Below are positions 17,100 through 25,245 of a stretch of DNA of 35,414 nucleotides, in pieces. A program made the translations under genes and the position numbers. A model generated the notes under the pieces. The model was not told where the DNA came from. It did not search any database and saw only the letters and a program-made list of their open reading frames with translations. Position 1 is the stretch's first letter; the number at the start of each line of letters is the position of its first letter. Source of the stretch: Aquisphaera insulae (GTDB taxonomy: Bacteria > Planctomycetota > Planctomycetia > Isosphaerales > Isosphaeraceae); assembly GCF_011064615.1 (NCBI RefSeq), contig NZ_JAALJH010000090.1, positions 1 to 35,414 on the forward strand. The letters are read 5' to 3'.

Positions 17100-17139
17100 G
17101 GGTGAAATCCTGAGGAGGCTGCCGACCGCTCGTGAGCGC

Positions 17140-17182
17140 CGACGGCTGCAGACGTTGTATCGTATCCTGTCCGCAGCCGTCG
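17140..17182 (-). terminator. Hairpin downstream of the DUF1573 gene
   Basis: CGACGGCTGC (17140-17149) and GCAGCCGTCG (17173-17182) pair over ten bases. After one mismatch GAC (17151-17153) pairs with GTC (17169-17171), leaving a 15-base loop. It starts 26 bases after the DUF1573 stop. No T-run follows, so it is either a T-less terminator or a structured leader for the DUF1684 gene, whose start is 41 bases further on. Confidence 0.5.
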
Positions 17183-17207
17183 ATGAACACCGGGCCCGCC
17201 GGTTCCC

Positions 17208-18221
17208 TCACGGATTGACGTGGAGCGTGGCCGTCAGGTCCAGCGGCGGCTCGTCGGGGAGGTCGGTGTGGACGCGGAAGACCCGCTTCAGGTCGCCCCG
17301 CGTGTTCCCGTCTCCCGGCCGGTAGGCGACGGTGATCACGTGCGTGTTCTTGCGATCGGGCGCGGCCGCGGCCACCGAGAAGCCGTCGCCGGCGCCTTCC
17401 ACCTTCGTGATGGCGAAGGGGCGCGTGCTCCGCACGACGAACCGCCCCTGCTTGCCGTCGGCCGAGCTGATCTCGCCCATGGTCAGGACCGACGGAGCGG
17501 CCGTCAGGTCCCCCCGGACGTAGCCGGTGATCAGCACGGGGATGCTCGGCGTCTCCCGGTCGTTGCTCAGCAGTCGGATCTCGTCGCGGATCGGCCCGGC
17601 CGGTGCGTCCGCCCGCACCCCCACCGTGAGGGCGTAGCTCACCACCCCCTTGGGGTCCCTCTTCGTCTCCACGAGCTGCGCGGTGAGCACGCGGCTGGCC
17701 GACACCATGCGATCGAACTTCCAGGCGGGATTGCCGATCCGGTCGATCGTGATCACCTGGGTGGGGCTCTGCCCCTTGATCACGGCGCCGAAGTCCGCCG
17801 AGCCGGGATTGAGGACGATGTCGGCGAGGATGTTGGACGACACCCCGAGCCGGACCTCGGCCTCGCGCCCGCTCGCCGTGACCAGCGTCACGAAGAGCGT
17901 GGTCGCCTTGAGGCCCAGGAAGTTCCGCGTGTCCATCTGGGCCTCGATCACCGCGCTCTGGCCGGGGTTGACCGTACCGGTGCTCGCCTTGCCGCTGGTG
18001 CATCCGCACGAGGGGCGGAGATTCAGGATGGTGATCGGCTCCGCGAGTCGATTCACGAGCGTGAAGTCATGCTTGACCTTGGCGCCGCGAGGCACCGGGC
18101 CGAAGTCATGCACCCGTTCCGTGAAGAGCGAGTCCGCCCAGCCGGCCGCCCCCGCGGAGGCCGTACCCGATGCAATCCACAAGAGCCCGACCAGCGCCCC
18201 GGAAATCCTCCGTCCGATCAT
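17208..18221 (-). CDS. Secreted DUF1573 protein
   Basis: A 337-residue exported protein. Residues 1-26 form a signal peptide (GALVGLLWIASGTASAGA). DUF1573 is clear at residues about 38-130: HDFGPVPRGAKVKHDFTLVN followed by PITILNLRPSCGCTSG with its paired cysteines. The rest (to residue 337) repeats the Ig-like beta pattern (VLNPGSADFGAVIKGQSPTQ, VLTMGEISSADGKQGRFVVR), so it is a multi-domain ASPM/SPD-2/Hydin-like protein. Many planctomycetes have numerous DUF1573 proteins; their function is unknown. The ATG at 18221 gives a proper signal peptide. Confidence 0.88.
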   Translation of the reverse strand: MIGRRISGALVGLLWIASGTASAGAAGWADSLFTERVHDFGPVPRGAKVKHDFTLVNRLAEPITILNLRPSCGCTSGKASTGTVNPGQSAVIEAQMDTRNFLGLKATTLFVTLVTASGREAEVRLGVSSNILADIVLNPGSADFGAVIKGQSPTQVITIDRIGNPAWKFDRMVSASRVLTAQLVETKRDPKGVVSYALTVGVRADAPAGPIRDEIRLLSNDRETPSIPVLITGYVRGDLTAAPSVLTMGEISSADGKQGRFVVRSTRPFAITKVEGAGDGFSVAAAAPDRKNTHVITVAYRPGDGNTRGDLKRVFRVHTDLPDEPPLDLTATLHVNP

Positions 18222-18328
18222 CGTCGCCTCCTGCCATCATGCCTCGAAGCAACGCGGCATCCTGCCCGCTCATGCTCGATCACGGTTCGTATCGGCATCC
18301 GCTTGATCAGCGCTCAATCTAACCCGGT

Positions 18329-18352
18329 AGGTTCCCGACGTTCGGGGAACCT
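18329..18352 (-). terminator. Hairpin downstream of the nitrilase gene
   Basis: AGGTTCCC (18329-18336) and GGGAACCT (18345-18352) pair perfectly with an eight-base loop, and two further loop pairs form if one G bulges. It starts 43 bases after the hydrolase stop. The flank is not T-rich on the minus strand. Confidence 0.45.
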
Positions 18353-18395
18353 GGGGAAGGCGGGCGATTGCTGCGGCCGGGGAGAGTCGACCAGG

Positions 18396-19253
18396 TCATT
18401 CCTTGCCGTTGGGCTGAACGAGCGGCCCGTAATAGGAGGGGCGGCGATCCGCGATGCGATTGATCTCGTGGCGGCCGGGGACGCGGACGAGGTGCTTCTT
18501 GCGGGCACGCTGCGGGTCGATGTCCGCGATCAGGATCTCCTCGCGGTCCGCGGGGGCACGGCAGAGGACGTTGCCGGCCGGGTCGGCGATCGAGCTGGAG
18601 CCGATGAACCGGAACCCGCTCTCCACGCCCACGCGATTCACGGCCAGGTAGTAGACCGTGTTCTCCATGGCCCGGCATGAGACCATGTGCTCCGCGGCGG
18701 CCTCCGAGTGCGTGGGCCAGTTGGTCGGCAGGACCAGCAGGTCCGCGCCCAGGAGCGACATGATTCGCGCACTCTCGGGGAACGAGCCGTCGTAGCAGAT
18801 ATGCATGCCGACCCTCAGCCCGAGGCCGGCGATCTCGTGGACGGCGAACGGCCGGTCGCCGGGATCCACGAACATGTCGATCCCGAGGAAGGGGAGGTGC
18901 ACCTTCCGATAGGTCCCGATCACGCCTCCCGGGCCGACCAAGGTGCACGCGTTGTAGAGCCGATCTCCGTCGCGTTCGAGCAGCCCGAGGATGCAGGAGC
19001 AACCCGTCCGGTTCACGGCCTGCGCGATTCGGCCGATCTCCTCGCCGTCCACCGGCACGGCGTGGGCCATGCCGTCCTCGCGCGAGCCGAAACCGTAACC
19101 GCTCAGGGCACACTCGGGGAAGACCGCGAGCCGTGCACCGGCCTCCGCGGCCCGGCCCAGGCCGGCCTCGATCCGGGCGAGATTCTCGGCGACCTGGCCC
19201 AGGGATGGCTCCATCTGCACCGCGGCCACGCGGACGGTCTCGGGATGATTCAT
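18396..19253 (-). CDS. Carbon-nitrogen hydrolase (nitrilase superfamily)
   Basis: A 285-residue amidohydrolase with the full catalytic set: Glu47 in VFPECALSGYGF, Lys117 in TYRKVHLP and Cys153 in HICYDGSFPE. The fold pattern is that of aliphatic amidase, N-carbamoyl hydrolase and omega-amidase relatives; the substrate cannot be named from sequence. The start at 19253 is chosen because homology (VRVAAVQMEPSLGQVAENLA) begins seven residues later; an in-frame start at 19298 adds 15 unrelated residues. No signal peptide is present, so it acts in the cytoplasm. It is upstream of DUF1573 with a 174-base gap and a hairpin between them. Confidence 0.92.
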   Translation of the reverse strand: MNHPETVRVAAVQMEPSLGQVAENLARIEAGLGRAAEAGARLAVFPECALSGYGFGSREDGMAHAVPVDGEEIGRIAQAVNRTGCSCILGLLERDGDRLYNACTLVGPGGVIGTYRKVHLPFLGIDMFVDPGDRPFAVHEIAGLGLRVGMHICYDGSFPESARIMSLLGADLLVLPTNWPTHSEAAAEHMVSCRAMENTVYYLAVNRVGVESGFRFIGSSSIADPAGNVLCRAPADREEILIADIDPQRARKKHLVRVPGRHEINRIADRRPSYYGPLVQPNGKE

Positions 19254-19484
19254 CTTGGGATTCCAGCAACAGGAAGCGACGCCGCCACGATCGTCCACGG
19301 ATCGAGGACAGCATACCGATCCGAGGGAGATCGTGCGAATTTACATTCGTTAAGAGTCGGGAGTACCCGGACTGCGTTAGTTTCGTTGGAGGCGCCGGGG
19401 GAACGGGACCAGTCAACCCGGACCGGCAGCGGACTGGCAGGCCGGAGCGGTCGCGAGGACGAATCGACCGCGGCGGCCCTGGGG

Positions 19485-21857
19485 ATGGTGCGCGCCATGC
19501 TCATGCATAACACGACAAATGGTGAGGGCGAAGGTTCGGCGGCCGATCTCGAGATCGTCGCGTCGGGGCCTCGCGTCGGGGTCTGGATCGGATGGGCACT
19601 CGTGGTCCTGATCGCGGCGGGCGTCCGGCTCTGGGGCCTGGAGAAGAACGGCTTCGGGAATCTCTATTATGCGGCCGCGGCGCGGTCGATGCTCGTCAAC
19701 CCGAGTAACTTCTTCTTCGCGTCCTTCGACCCGGCGGGCTATGTGACGGTGGACAAGCCGCCGCTCGCCCTCTGGATCCAGGCTGCGAGTGCCGGGCTGT
19801 TCGGATACGGCGGTCAGAGTCTCATCGCGCCCCAGGCAATCATGGGCGTGCTGACGGTCCTGGCCGTGGGGCTCCTCGTCCAGCGAGCCGCGGGCGATGC
19901 GGCCGGCCTGATCGCCGGCCTGGTGCTGGCCCTCTTCCCGATCAGCGTGGCCATCGACCGTGACAACATGCCGGACACGGTCCTCGTGCTGCTCCAGGTC
20001 CTGGCGGCCGGGGCACTCATCCGGTCGATCGAGGCCGGCAAACTCCGGTGGCTGATCGCCTCGATGGTGCTGATCGGCCTCGGCTACAACGCCAAGATGC
20101 TCGCCGCGTTCGTCGTCCTCCCGGCGTTCTTCCTGGCCTATTTCCTCTTCGCCCCGGGGAGCCTGCTCGGCCGGGTGAGGCAACTGGGCATGGCCTCGGC
20201 GGTCCTCTTCGTGGTCGCCTTCTCGTGGTCCGCGGTGGTGGACCTGACGCCGGCCTCGAAGCGTCCCTACATGGGCGGCTCGACGAACAACTCGGCGATC
20301 GGGCTGGCCCTCGCCTACAACGGCCTGGGACGCGTCCTCGGCGGCATGGGGAACATGGGACCCGGCGGCGGCCCTCCGCCCGGTGGCGTCAGGCCCGGTG
20401 GGTTCGACGATCGGGGCCCCGGCGGCCCGCCCGACGCCGCGTGGATGCCGGGGCCCGGAGGCCCGATGGGGCCCGAAGGTCCGATGGGTCCAGGAGGTCC
20501 GATGGGGGCCCGTGGTCCGCTGGGGCCCGGGGGACCGATGGGGCCCGGAGGTCCGATGGGACCTGGCGGACCGCCGGGATTCGGCGGTCAACCGGGGCCG
20601 TTCCGCCTCCTTCAGCGCGAGATGGCCGGCCAGTTCGCGTGGCTCCTCCCGCTGGCGGTCCTCGGCGGATCCTCGGCCTGTCGGGGCCGCCGCTGGCGAA
20701 GGCCGCTCGACCGCCGGGCCCTCTCGATCTTCATCTGGAGTGGGTGGTTCCTGACATACGCCGTGGTATTCAGCTTCTCTCGGGGCATCACCCACCCCTA
20801 TTACACCGTGGAGCTCGGGGCGCCGCTGGCCGCGATCGTCGGCCTGGGCGTGGCGAGCCTTTGGGCCCGTGCGGCGATGACCACGGCAGGCCAACGCACG
20901 GGCCTGCTGCTCCCGGTCGCCATCCTCGCCACATCGGCCTGGCAATATGTCCTCCTCGGCTCGTTCACGGAATGGCAATCGAGGCTCGCTCCGGCCCTCG
21001 TCGCGGCGGCGTGCCTTGCGGTCGCGACCATCGCGCTGGCCGGGCGGACAGCGGGGGCACGTTGGCAATGGGTGCGAGGTCCGGCGCCGGCGCTGATCAT
21101 GCTGGGCGCCGGCCTCGCGGCCCTGATGGTCGTCCCGACGGCCTGGTCTCTGATGGCCGTCGCGGCGCCGGGGATGGGGATGATGCCGGCGGCCGATCCG
21201 TTCATGCTCTCGATGGGCGATGGGCCTGGCGGTCGCGGACCGGGCGGCCGCCCCCCCGGCATGCCAGGCGGGCCGGGGATGGAATCGATGGGCCGGGAGC
21301 AGCTCGTCGACTTCCTCGCGTCCAATCACCAGGGCGAACGATTCCTGGCGGTGACCTCGTCCGCGCCGGCGGCCGCCCCGTTCATCATCAAGGCCGGGCT
21401 GCCGGTGATGGCACTCGGCGGGTTCCTCGGCGAGGATCCGATCCTCACGACCGAGCAATTCGCGGCCCTGGTGAGCGACGGCCAGGTCCGGTTCGCGGTC
21501 GATGACCCGCGCGGTCCGGGCGGGCCCGGGCCGCGCGGGCCCGACGGCGGTCCGGGCGATGATCGCCGCGGGAGGCGGGGGCCGGACGGCCCCGGCTTTC
21601 CTGGCGGCCCTGGCGGAACGAATCGGGGGATCAACGAGTGGATTCGCGAGCATGGCAAGCTCGTCGACTCGGCGAATTGGGGCGGGGACGAGCCCGCGGC
21701 CGATGGGCAGGAGCCCGGCGGCGGGCCGCCTGGCTTCCCGGGCGGCCCGAGGGAGTTGCGAGTGTACGACTTCCAGCCGGATCGAGGTCTTAAGCCGGTC
21801 GACCATGGTCTGAAGCGAGTCGCTTCCGCGGGCGAGGAGAAGGGGGGGCTGCCGTGA
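19485..21857 (+). CDS. YkcB-like GT39 membrane glycosyltransferase with collagen-like insert
   Basis: A protein of about 790 residues in the PMT/ArnT-like family, which moves a sugar from a polyprenyl-phosphate carrier to an acceptor outside the membrane. The N-terminal half has the family core: FFFASFDPAGYVTVDKPPLA near residues 77-96, AIDRDNMPDTVLVLL, and the STNNSAIGLALAYNGLGRVL segment just before the insert. At residues 323-373 there are 17 uninterrupted Gly-X-Y triplets such as GPMGPEGPM. Further membrane segments follow, then a soluble C-terminal domain that also has Gly-Pro-rich stretches. Actinobacterial relatives are recalled as having a Gly-rich loop in the same place. The start is uncertain: ATGs at 19485, 19497 and 19503 are all possible and none has a strong ribosome site. 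The next gene overlaps by four bases. Confidence 0.87.
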   Translation: MVRAMLMHNTTNGEGEGSAADLEIVASGPRVGVWIGWALVVLIAAGVRLWGLEKNGFGNLYYAAAARSMLVNPSNFFFASFDPAGYVTVDKPPLALWIQAASAGLFGYGGQSLIAPQAIMGVLTVLAVGLLVQRAAGDAAGLIAGLVLALFPISVAIDRDNMPDTVLVLLQVLAAGALIRSIEAGKLRWLIASMVLIGLGYNAKMLAAFVVLPAFFLAYFLFAPGSLLGRVRQLGMASAVLFVVAFSWSAVVDLTPASKRPYMGGSTNNSAIGLALAYNGLGRVLGGMGNMGPGGGPPPGGVRPGGFDDRGPGGPPDAAWMPGPGGPMGPEGPMGPGGPMGARGPLGPGGPMGPGGPMGPGGPPGFGGQPGPFRLLQREMAGQFAWLLPLAVLGGSSACRGRRWRRPLDRRALSIFIWSGWFLTYAVVFSFSRGITHPYYTVELGAPLAAIVGLGVASLWARAAMTTAGQRTGLLLPVAILATSAWQYVLLGSFTEWQSRLAPALVAAACLAVATIALAGRTAGARWQWVRGPAPALIMLGAGLAALMVVPTAWSLMAVAAPGMGMMPAADPFMLSMGDGPGGRGPGGRPPGMPGGPGMESMGREQLVDFLASNHQGERFLAVTSSAPAAAPFIIKAGLPVMALGGFLGEDPILTTEQFAALVSDGQVRFAVDDPRGPGGPGPRGPDGGPGDDRRGRRGPDGPGFPGGPGGTNRGINEWIREHGKLVDSANWGGDEPAADGQEPGGGPPGFPGGPRELRVYDFQPDRGLKPVDHGLKRVASAGEEKGGLP
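20451..20576 (+). repeat. Seven tandem 18-base repeats encoding collagen-like hexapeptides
   Basis: Seven in-frame units of 18 bases start at 20451, 20469, 20487, 20505, 20523, 20541 and 20559. They follow the pattern GGG CCC GGA GGT CCG ATG with third-base and single-codon changes. Each encodes about GPGGPM. The units at 20451 and 20541 are nearly identical. The array lies entirely within the GT39 gene and is likely to vary in copy number between strains. Confidence 0.85.
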
Positions 21858-22909
21858 AACTGTCCGTCGTCATCCCGGTTTTCAACGAGGCGGAAGTGCT
21901 CCCCACGCTCTTCCAGACACTCCGGCCTGTGCTCGATGGCCTGGGCTGCGAGTACGAGATCGTCCTCGTGGACGATGGCAGCAAGGACGACTCGGCGTGC
22001 ATCCTGGAGGTGGCGGCCCGGGCCGACTCCCGGATCAAGGTCCTGCGATTCAGCCGCAACTTCGGCCACCAGGCCGCGATCACCGCGGGCCTCGACTTCT
22101 CGACGGGCGACGCCGTCGTCGTGATGGACGCGGACCTGCAAGATCCCCCCGAGCTGCTCCCGGAGATGCTCGCGAAGTATCGCGAGGGCTACGACGTGGT
22201 CTCCGCCCAGCGCGTCCGGCGCGACGGAGAGACCCTCTTCAAGCGCGCGACCGCATCGATCTTCTACGCGATCATGCGGAGGGCCGTGGACGAGCGGCTC
22301 CAGCCCCAGGTCGGCGATTTCCGGCTCCTCAGCCGGCGCGCCGTCGAGGCACTCGGCGGATTCCGCGAGCAGCACCGGTTCGTCCGGGGGCTGATCGCCT
22401 GGCTCGGGCTGAAGGAGGCCATCGTGCCGTTCCGCCGCCAGGCTCGCGCCGCCGGCACGACCAAGTATCCGGTCTGGAAGATGGTGCGGTTCGCCTGGAC
22501 GGCCATCTCGTCCTTCTCGGCGCTCCCGCTCAAGCTCAGTCTCTACGGCGGCATGGGGCTGACGTTCCTCGGTGTCGTTTACTCGGTCCTGGTCCTCTAT
22601 GAAACGTTCGTCCTGCGGACGACGGTACGGGGATGGGCCTCGCTGGTCTGCATTCAGCTCCTCTTCTCCGGGGCGATCCTGATTGCCATCGGCCTGGTCG
22701 GAGACTACGTCGCGAGGATCTATGAGGAGCTGAAAGGCCGGCCGCTCTACGTGGTCGCCGCCTCGACCAATCTCGACGCGGCCGCGAAACCGGCTCGTGC
22801 CGTCTCCCTCGGGGCCACGATCCCGCCCGACCGCGAACTCTGGTGGAACGATGTCGACCTCGAGAAGGTGCGTGCTCGCGTCGCGAGCGTGCGGGAGGTT
22901 GCGAGATGA
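21854..22909 (+). CDS. YkcC/GtrB-like GT2 polyprenyl-phosphate glycosyltransferase
   Basis: A 351-residue GT-A enzyme of the DPM1/GtrB type that loads a sugar from a nucleotide donor onto polyprenyl phosphate at the cytoplasmic face. Marks are VVIPVFNEAEVLP (residues 5-17), VLVDDGSKDD (37-46), the metal-binding VVMDADLQDPPE (89-100, Asp92 and Asp94) and REQHRFVRGL, close to the family QxxRW-like element. Two C-terminal membrane segments follow (LKLSLYGGMGLTFLGVVYSV and LLFSGAILIAIGLVGDYVAR). The GTG start overlaps the GT39 stop as GTGA and is preceded by GGAG-rich sequence. It would make the lipid-linked donor for the upstream GT39, as proposed for the ykcB-ykcC pair of Bacillus. Confidence 0.92.
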   Translation: MKLSVVIPVFNEAEVLPTLFQTLRPVLDGLGCEYEIVLVDDGSKDDSACILEVAARADSRIKVLRFSRNFGHQAAITAGLDFSTGDAVVVMDADLQDPPELLPEMLAKYREGYDVVSAQRVRRDGETLFKRATASIFYAIMRRAVDERLQPQVGDFRLLSRRAVEALGGFREQHRFVRGLIAWLGLKEAIVPFRRQARAAGTTKYPVWKMVRFAWTAISSFSALPLKLSLYGGMGLTFLGVVYSVLVLYETFVLRTTVRGWASLVCIQLLFSGAILIAIGLVGDYVARIYEELKGRPLYVVAASTNLDAAAKPARAVSLGATIPPDRELWWNDVDLEKVRARVASVREVAR

Positions 22910-24480
22910 GTGAGGCCGTGTCATCGCCGCGCTACAACGCCCTGGATTGTGTGCGGGGCTCCGCCATGCTCCTCGGCGTCTACTATCACGCGATCCTCTT
23001 CGCCGGGATGGTCGGCGGTGGCCGTGGCGGCCCGGGTGGGCCGCCCGGTGGAGGTTCCATGGTCTTCCAGGAGTGGCTGCACAGCTTTCGCATGCCGCTC
23101 TTCTTCCTCGTCTCCGGCTTCTTCTGCCGGATGATGTACCAGAAATACGGGCTGAGGCGATATCTCGAGCGCAGGTGGTGGCGAATCGGCGTGCCGCTGC
23201 TGGTCGGGCTCTTCACCTTCGTGCCCCTCTACCTGCTCAGCTTCCAGTTCTTCGGCGGCGGCCCCGGCGGCCCTGGCGGTCCGCCTCCCTCGATGCGAGA
23301 TGGCGGCGACCCGGCCTGGAGAGGCCCCGGCGGCCCGCCTCCCCAGGGCTTCGAGATGGCCGGTCCGGATGGCCCCCGCCTGGGCCCGCCCATGGGCCCG
23401 CCGCCCGGTGCTGTCGGCGGCCCTGGTGGTCCCGGCGGAGGACCTCCGCGTGGGCCTGGCGGGCCCGGGCGCGGCGGCCCCTTCGGGCCTCCCGGCGTCG
23501 TGAGCGAGTGGCTCTTCGGCCCCTACGCTCGCTACTTCGCGCTCAATCACCTGTGGTTCCTCTGGTATCTGCTGCTATTTGCGACCTTCGCCCCGGCGGT
23601 GGCCTGGCTGGCCGACGTGACGGTCGGACGGCGCGCCGCCGGCGCGATCGACCCGGCAGGGCTCACGCTCCTTCGGCTCGACCTGATTCCTCTGCTGCTG
23701 GGATTGGCCAGCATACCCGCGCTGCGGCTAGCCAGCGGGGGCTTCGGCGGCGGGTGGTCCCTCGGAATGGCGGCGGGGATCGGTCGCGGCTTCCCGGATT
23801 TCCTGTTCCATCTCGAATGGGATATGCCTTTCTACCTCAGCTATTTCCTGGTCGGCTGGTGGCTGCATCGCGAGCGGGCCGGCCTGGCTGATGTGGCGAA
23901 ACGATGGCTGCCGAGTCTTGCCATCGGGACGATGGCTCAGGCGGTGGCCGGATTGCTGTCGATGGCCCAGGGCCGGCCGCCCGCCGGTTCCTCGTCCAGC
24001 CTGATCCCGGCCGCGGGGATCTCGCTCTACGCCGTGGGATCGGCCTATACGGCGTTCGGCTTCCTCGGGTTCTTCCAGCGATACCTGGACCGGCCGACGC
24101 GAGCCGGGCGTTACCTGGCGGACACGGCCTTCTGGATCTATCTGGTGCATCAGCCTTTGCTGGCGCCCGTGCTCAAGGTCATCGTGCCGCTGGGACTGCC
24201 GTGGTGGCTGCAGGCGCTGGCCGCGTCGACGCTGGCCTCGGCCGCGGGCCTGGTCCTGTACGAGCTGATCGTGAAGCCGACCCCCCTGGCCGCTCTCTTC
24301 GGCCCCGCGCGGGCCTCGAAGATCGCCCAGACCACGGCCGAGCCCGCTGCCGAATGTCCCGGCCTCGATGGGGGAGGGGAGGCCGACGGCGTGGGATCCA
24401 TCCTCGCGAGCGATCCGGGGTATAATCTGGAGCGGATCGGTGTCGAATCCATGTCCGACGCGGGGTCGCCTGCGAGCTGA
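22906..24480 (+). CDS. OpgC-like acyltransferase family 3 protein with Gly-Pro-rich loop
   Basis: A 524-residue integral membrane protein of the acyltransferase-3 family. It begins with the typical RYNALDCVRGSAMLLGVYYH (residues 9-28), with His28 as the likely catalytic histidine, followed by SFRMPLFFLVSGFF (60-73). About ten membrane segments are predicted. Relatives such as OpgC/MdoC add succinyl or acetyl groups to periplasmic glucans. Two Gly-Pro-rich inserts stand out: a short one at residues 37-50 and a long one at 117-197 between two membrane segments. The long one is less regular than the collagen-like array in the GT39. The ATG overlaps the GT2 stop as ATGA and has GGGAGG eight bases upstream. 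The last 50 residues are hydrophilic and their DNA holds a TATAAT at 24421. Confidence 0.88.
   Translation: MSEAVSSPRYNALDCVRGSAMLLGVYYHAILFAGMVGGGRGGPGGPPGGGSMVFQEWLHSFRMPLFFLVSGFFCRMMYQKYGLRRYLERRWWRIGVPLLVGLFTFVPLYLLSFQFFGGGPGGPGGPPPSMRDGGDPAWRGPGGPPPQGFEMAGPDGPRLGPPMGPPPGAVGGPGGPGGGPPRGPGGPGRGGPFGPPGVVSEWLFGPYARYFALNHLWFLWYLLLFATFAPAVAWLADVTVGRRAAGAIDPAGLTLLRLDLIPLLLGLASIPALRLASGGFGGGWSLGMAAGIGRGFPDFLFHLEWDMPFYLSYFLVGWWLHRERAGLADVAKRWLPSLAIGTMAQAVAGLLSMAQGRPPAGSSSSLIPAAGISLYAVGSAYTAFGFLGFFQRYLDRPTRAGRYLADTAFWIYLVHQPLLAPVLKVIVPLGLPWWLQALAASTLASAAGLVLYELIVKPTPLAALFGPARASKIAQTTAEPAAECPGLDGGGEADGVGSILASDPGYNLERIGVESMSDAGSPAS
24421..24426 (+). promoter_or_regulatory. Possible -10 element inside the acyltransferase 3' end
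   Basis: A perfect TATAAT in a GC-rich context, 84 bases before the response regulator ATG, could start a separate transcript for the two-component genes. No TTGACA-like box is found 16-18 bases upstream, and the bases are also coding, so the match may be fortuitous. Confidence 0.3.
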
Positions 24481-24510
24481 CCTTGCCAAGCGTCCGGCGA
24501 GGTGACAACC

Positions 24511-25245
24511 ATGGCGGTCGCGGGGGAGCAGGCAGGGTTGGCGGACGCCTCGGCGACGAGGATTCTCCTCGTTGACGACGACGCCGATCTCTGCGAGCTG
24601 ATGCACGAGTACCTGACCGGTCGAGGCTTGTCGGTCGAGATCGCGGAGGACGGTCGTCGCGGCCTGGCCCGCGCCCTCGCCGCGGAGCATGACCTGATCC
24701 TGCTGGACGTCATGCTCCCCGGCCTCGATGGCTTCGAGCTGCTCCGTCAGCTCCGCCGTCGCAGCCCCGTGCCAGTCATCATGCTCACCGCCCGGACCGC
24801 CCCGGAGGACCGGGTGGCCGGCCTCGACGGCGGGGCCGACGACTACCTGCCCAAGCCCTTCGGCCCGGAGGAGCTCGTCGCGCGGATCCGGGCCGTGCTG
24901 CGGCGTTCCGGCAAGGTCGCGGCCCCGCCCGAGATGATCGAGGTCATGGGCGTCCGGCTCTATCCGGGCAAGCGCGAGGTGACCGTCGATGGAATCCTGC
25001 TGGAGACGACGACGACGGAGTTCGACCTCCTCGAGATTCTCGTCCGCTCGGCCGGCCGGACGGTCTCGCGGCGCGAGCTGACCGCCGTGCTCTATCAGCG
25101 CCAGGTATCGCCCTTCGATCGGGTGCTGGATGTCCACGTCAGCCATCTCCGGAAGAAGCTGGGGGGGCACGAGGACCTGATTCGTACGGTACGCGGCGTC
25201 GGCTACCAGTTCTGCGCCGAGCCGGCCGGGGCCGTCGAGCGATGA
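24511..25245 (+). CDS. OmpR-family response regulator (CpxR-like)
   Basis: A 244-residue regulator with an N-terminal receiver domain and a C-terminal winged helix. The receiver has the acidic triplet Asp22-Asp23-Asp24, phosphate-accepting Asp66 in LLDVMLPGLDG, Thr93 and Lys115 in PKPF. The DNA-binding part has the OmpR-type TEFDLLEILVRSAGRTVSRR and DVHVSHLRKKLG with RTVRGVGYQF. The receiver-winged-helix sequence is CpxR/RstA-like. ATG 24511 is preferred to the GTG at 24502 because GAGGTGA sits five to eleven bases before it. The kinase gene overlaps its stop as ATGA. Confidence 0.95.
   Translation: MAVAGEQAGLADASATRILLVDDDADLCELMHEYLTGRGLSVEIAEDGRRGLARALAAEHDLILLDVMLPGLDGFELLRQLRRRSPVPVIMLTARTAPEDRVAGLDGGADDYLPKPFGPEELVARIRAVLRRSGKVAAPPEMIEVMGVRLYPGKREVTVDGILLETTTTEFDLLEILVRSAGRTVSRRELTAVLYQRQVSPFDRVLDVHVSHLRKKLGGHEDLIRTVRGVGYQFCAEPAGAVER

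Noticed and set aside
20451..20576. Possible CRISPR-like array
   Set aside because: The units are directly adjacent, in frame and 18 bases long with no spacers; this is a coding tandem repeat.
19413..21806. A 797-codon minus-strand open frame opposite the GT39 gene
   Set aside because: It is rich in Arg, His, Gly and Asp with no recognisable domain, and it mirrors the real gene. Long antisense frames are expected at this GC content.
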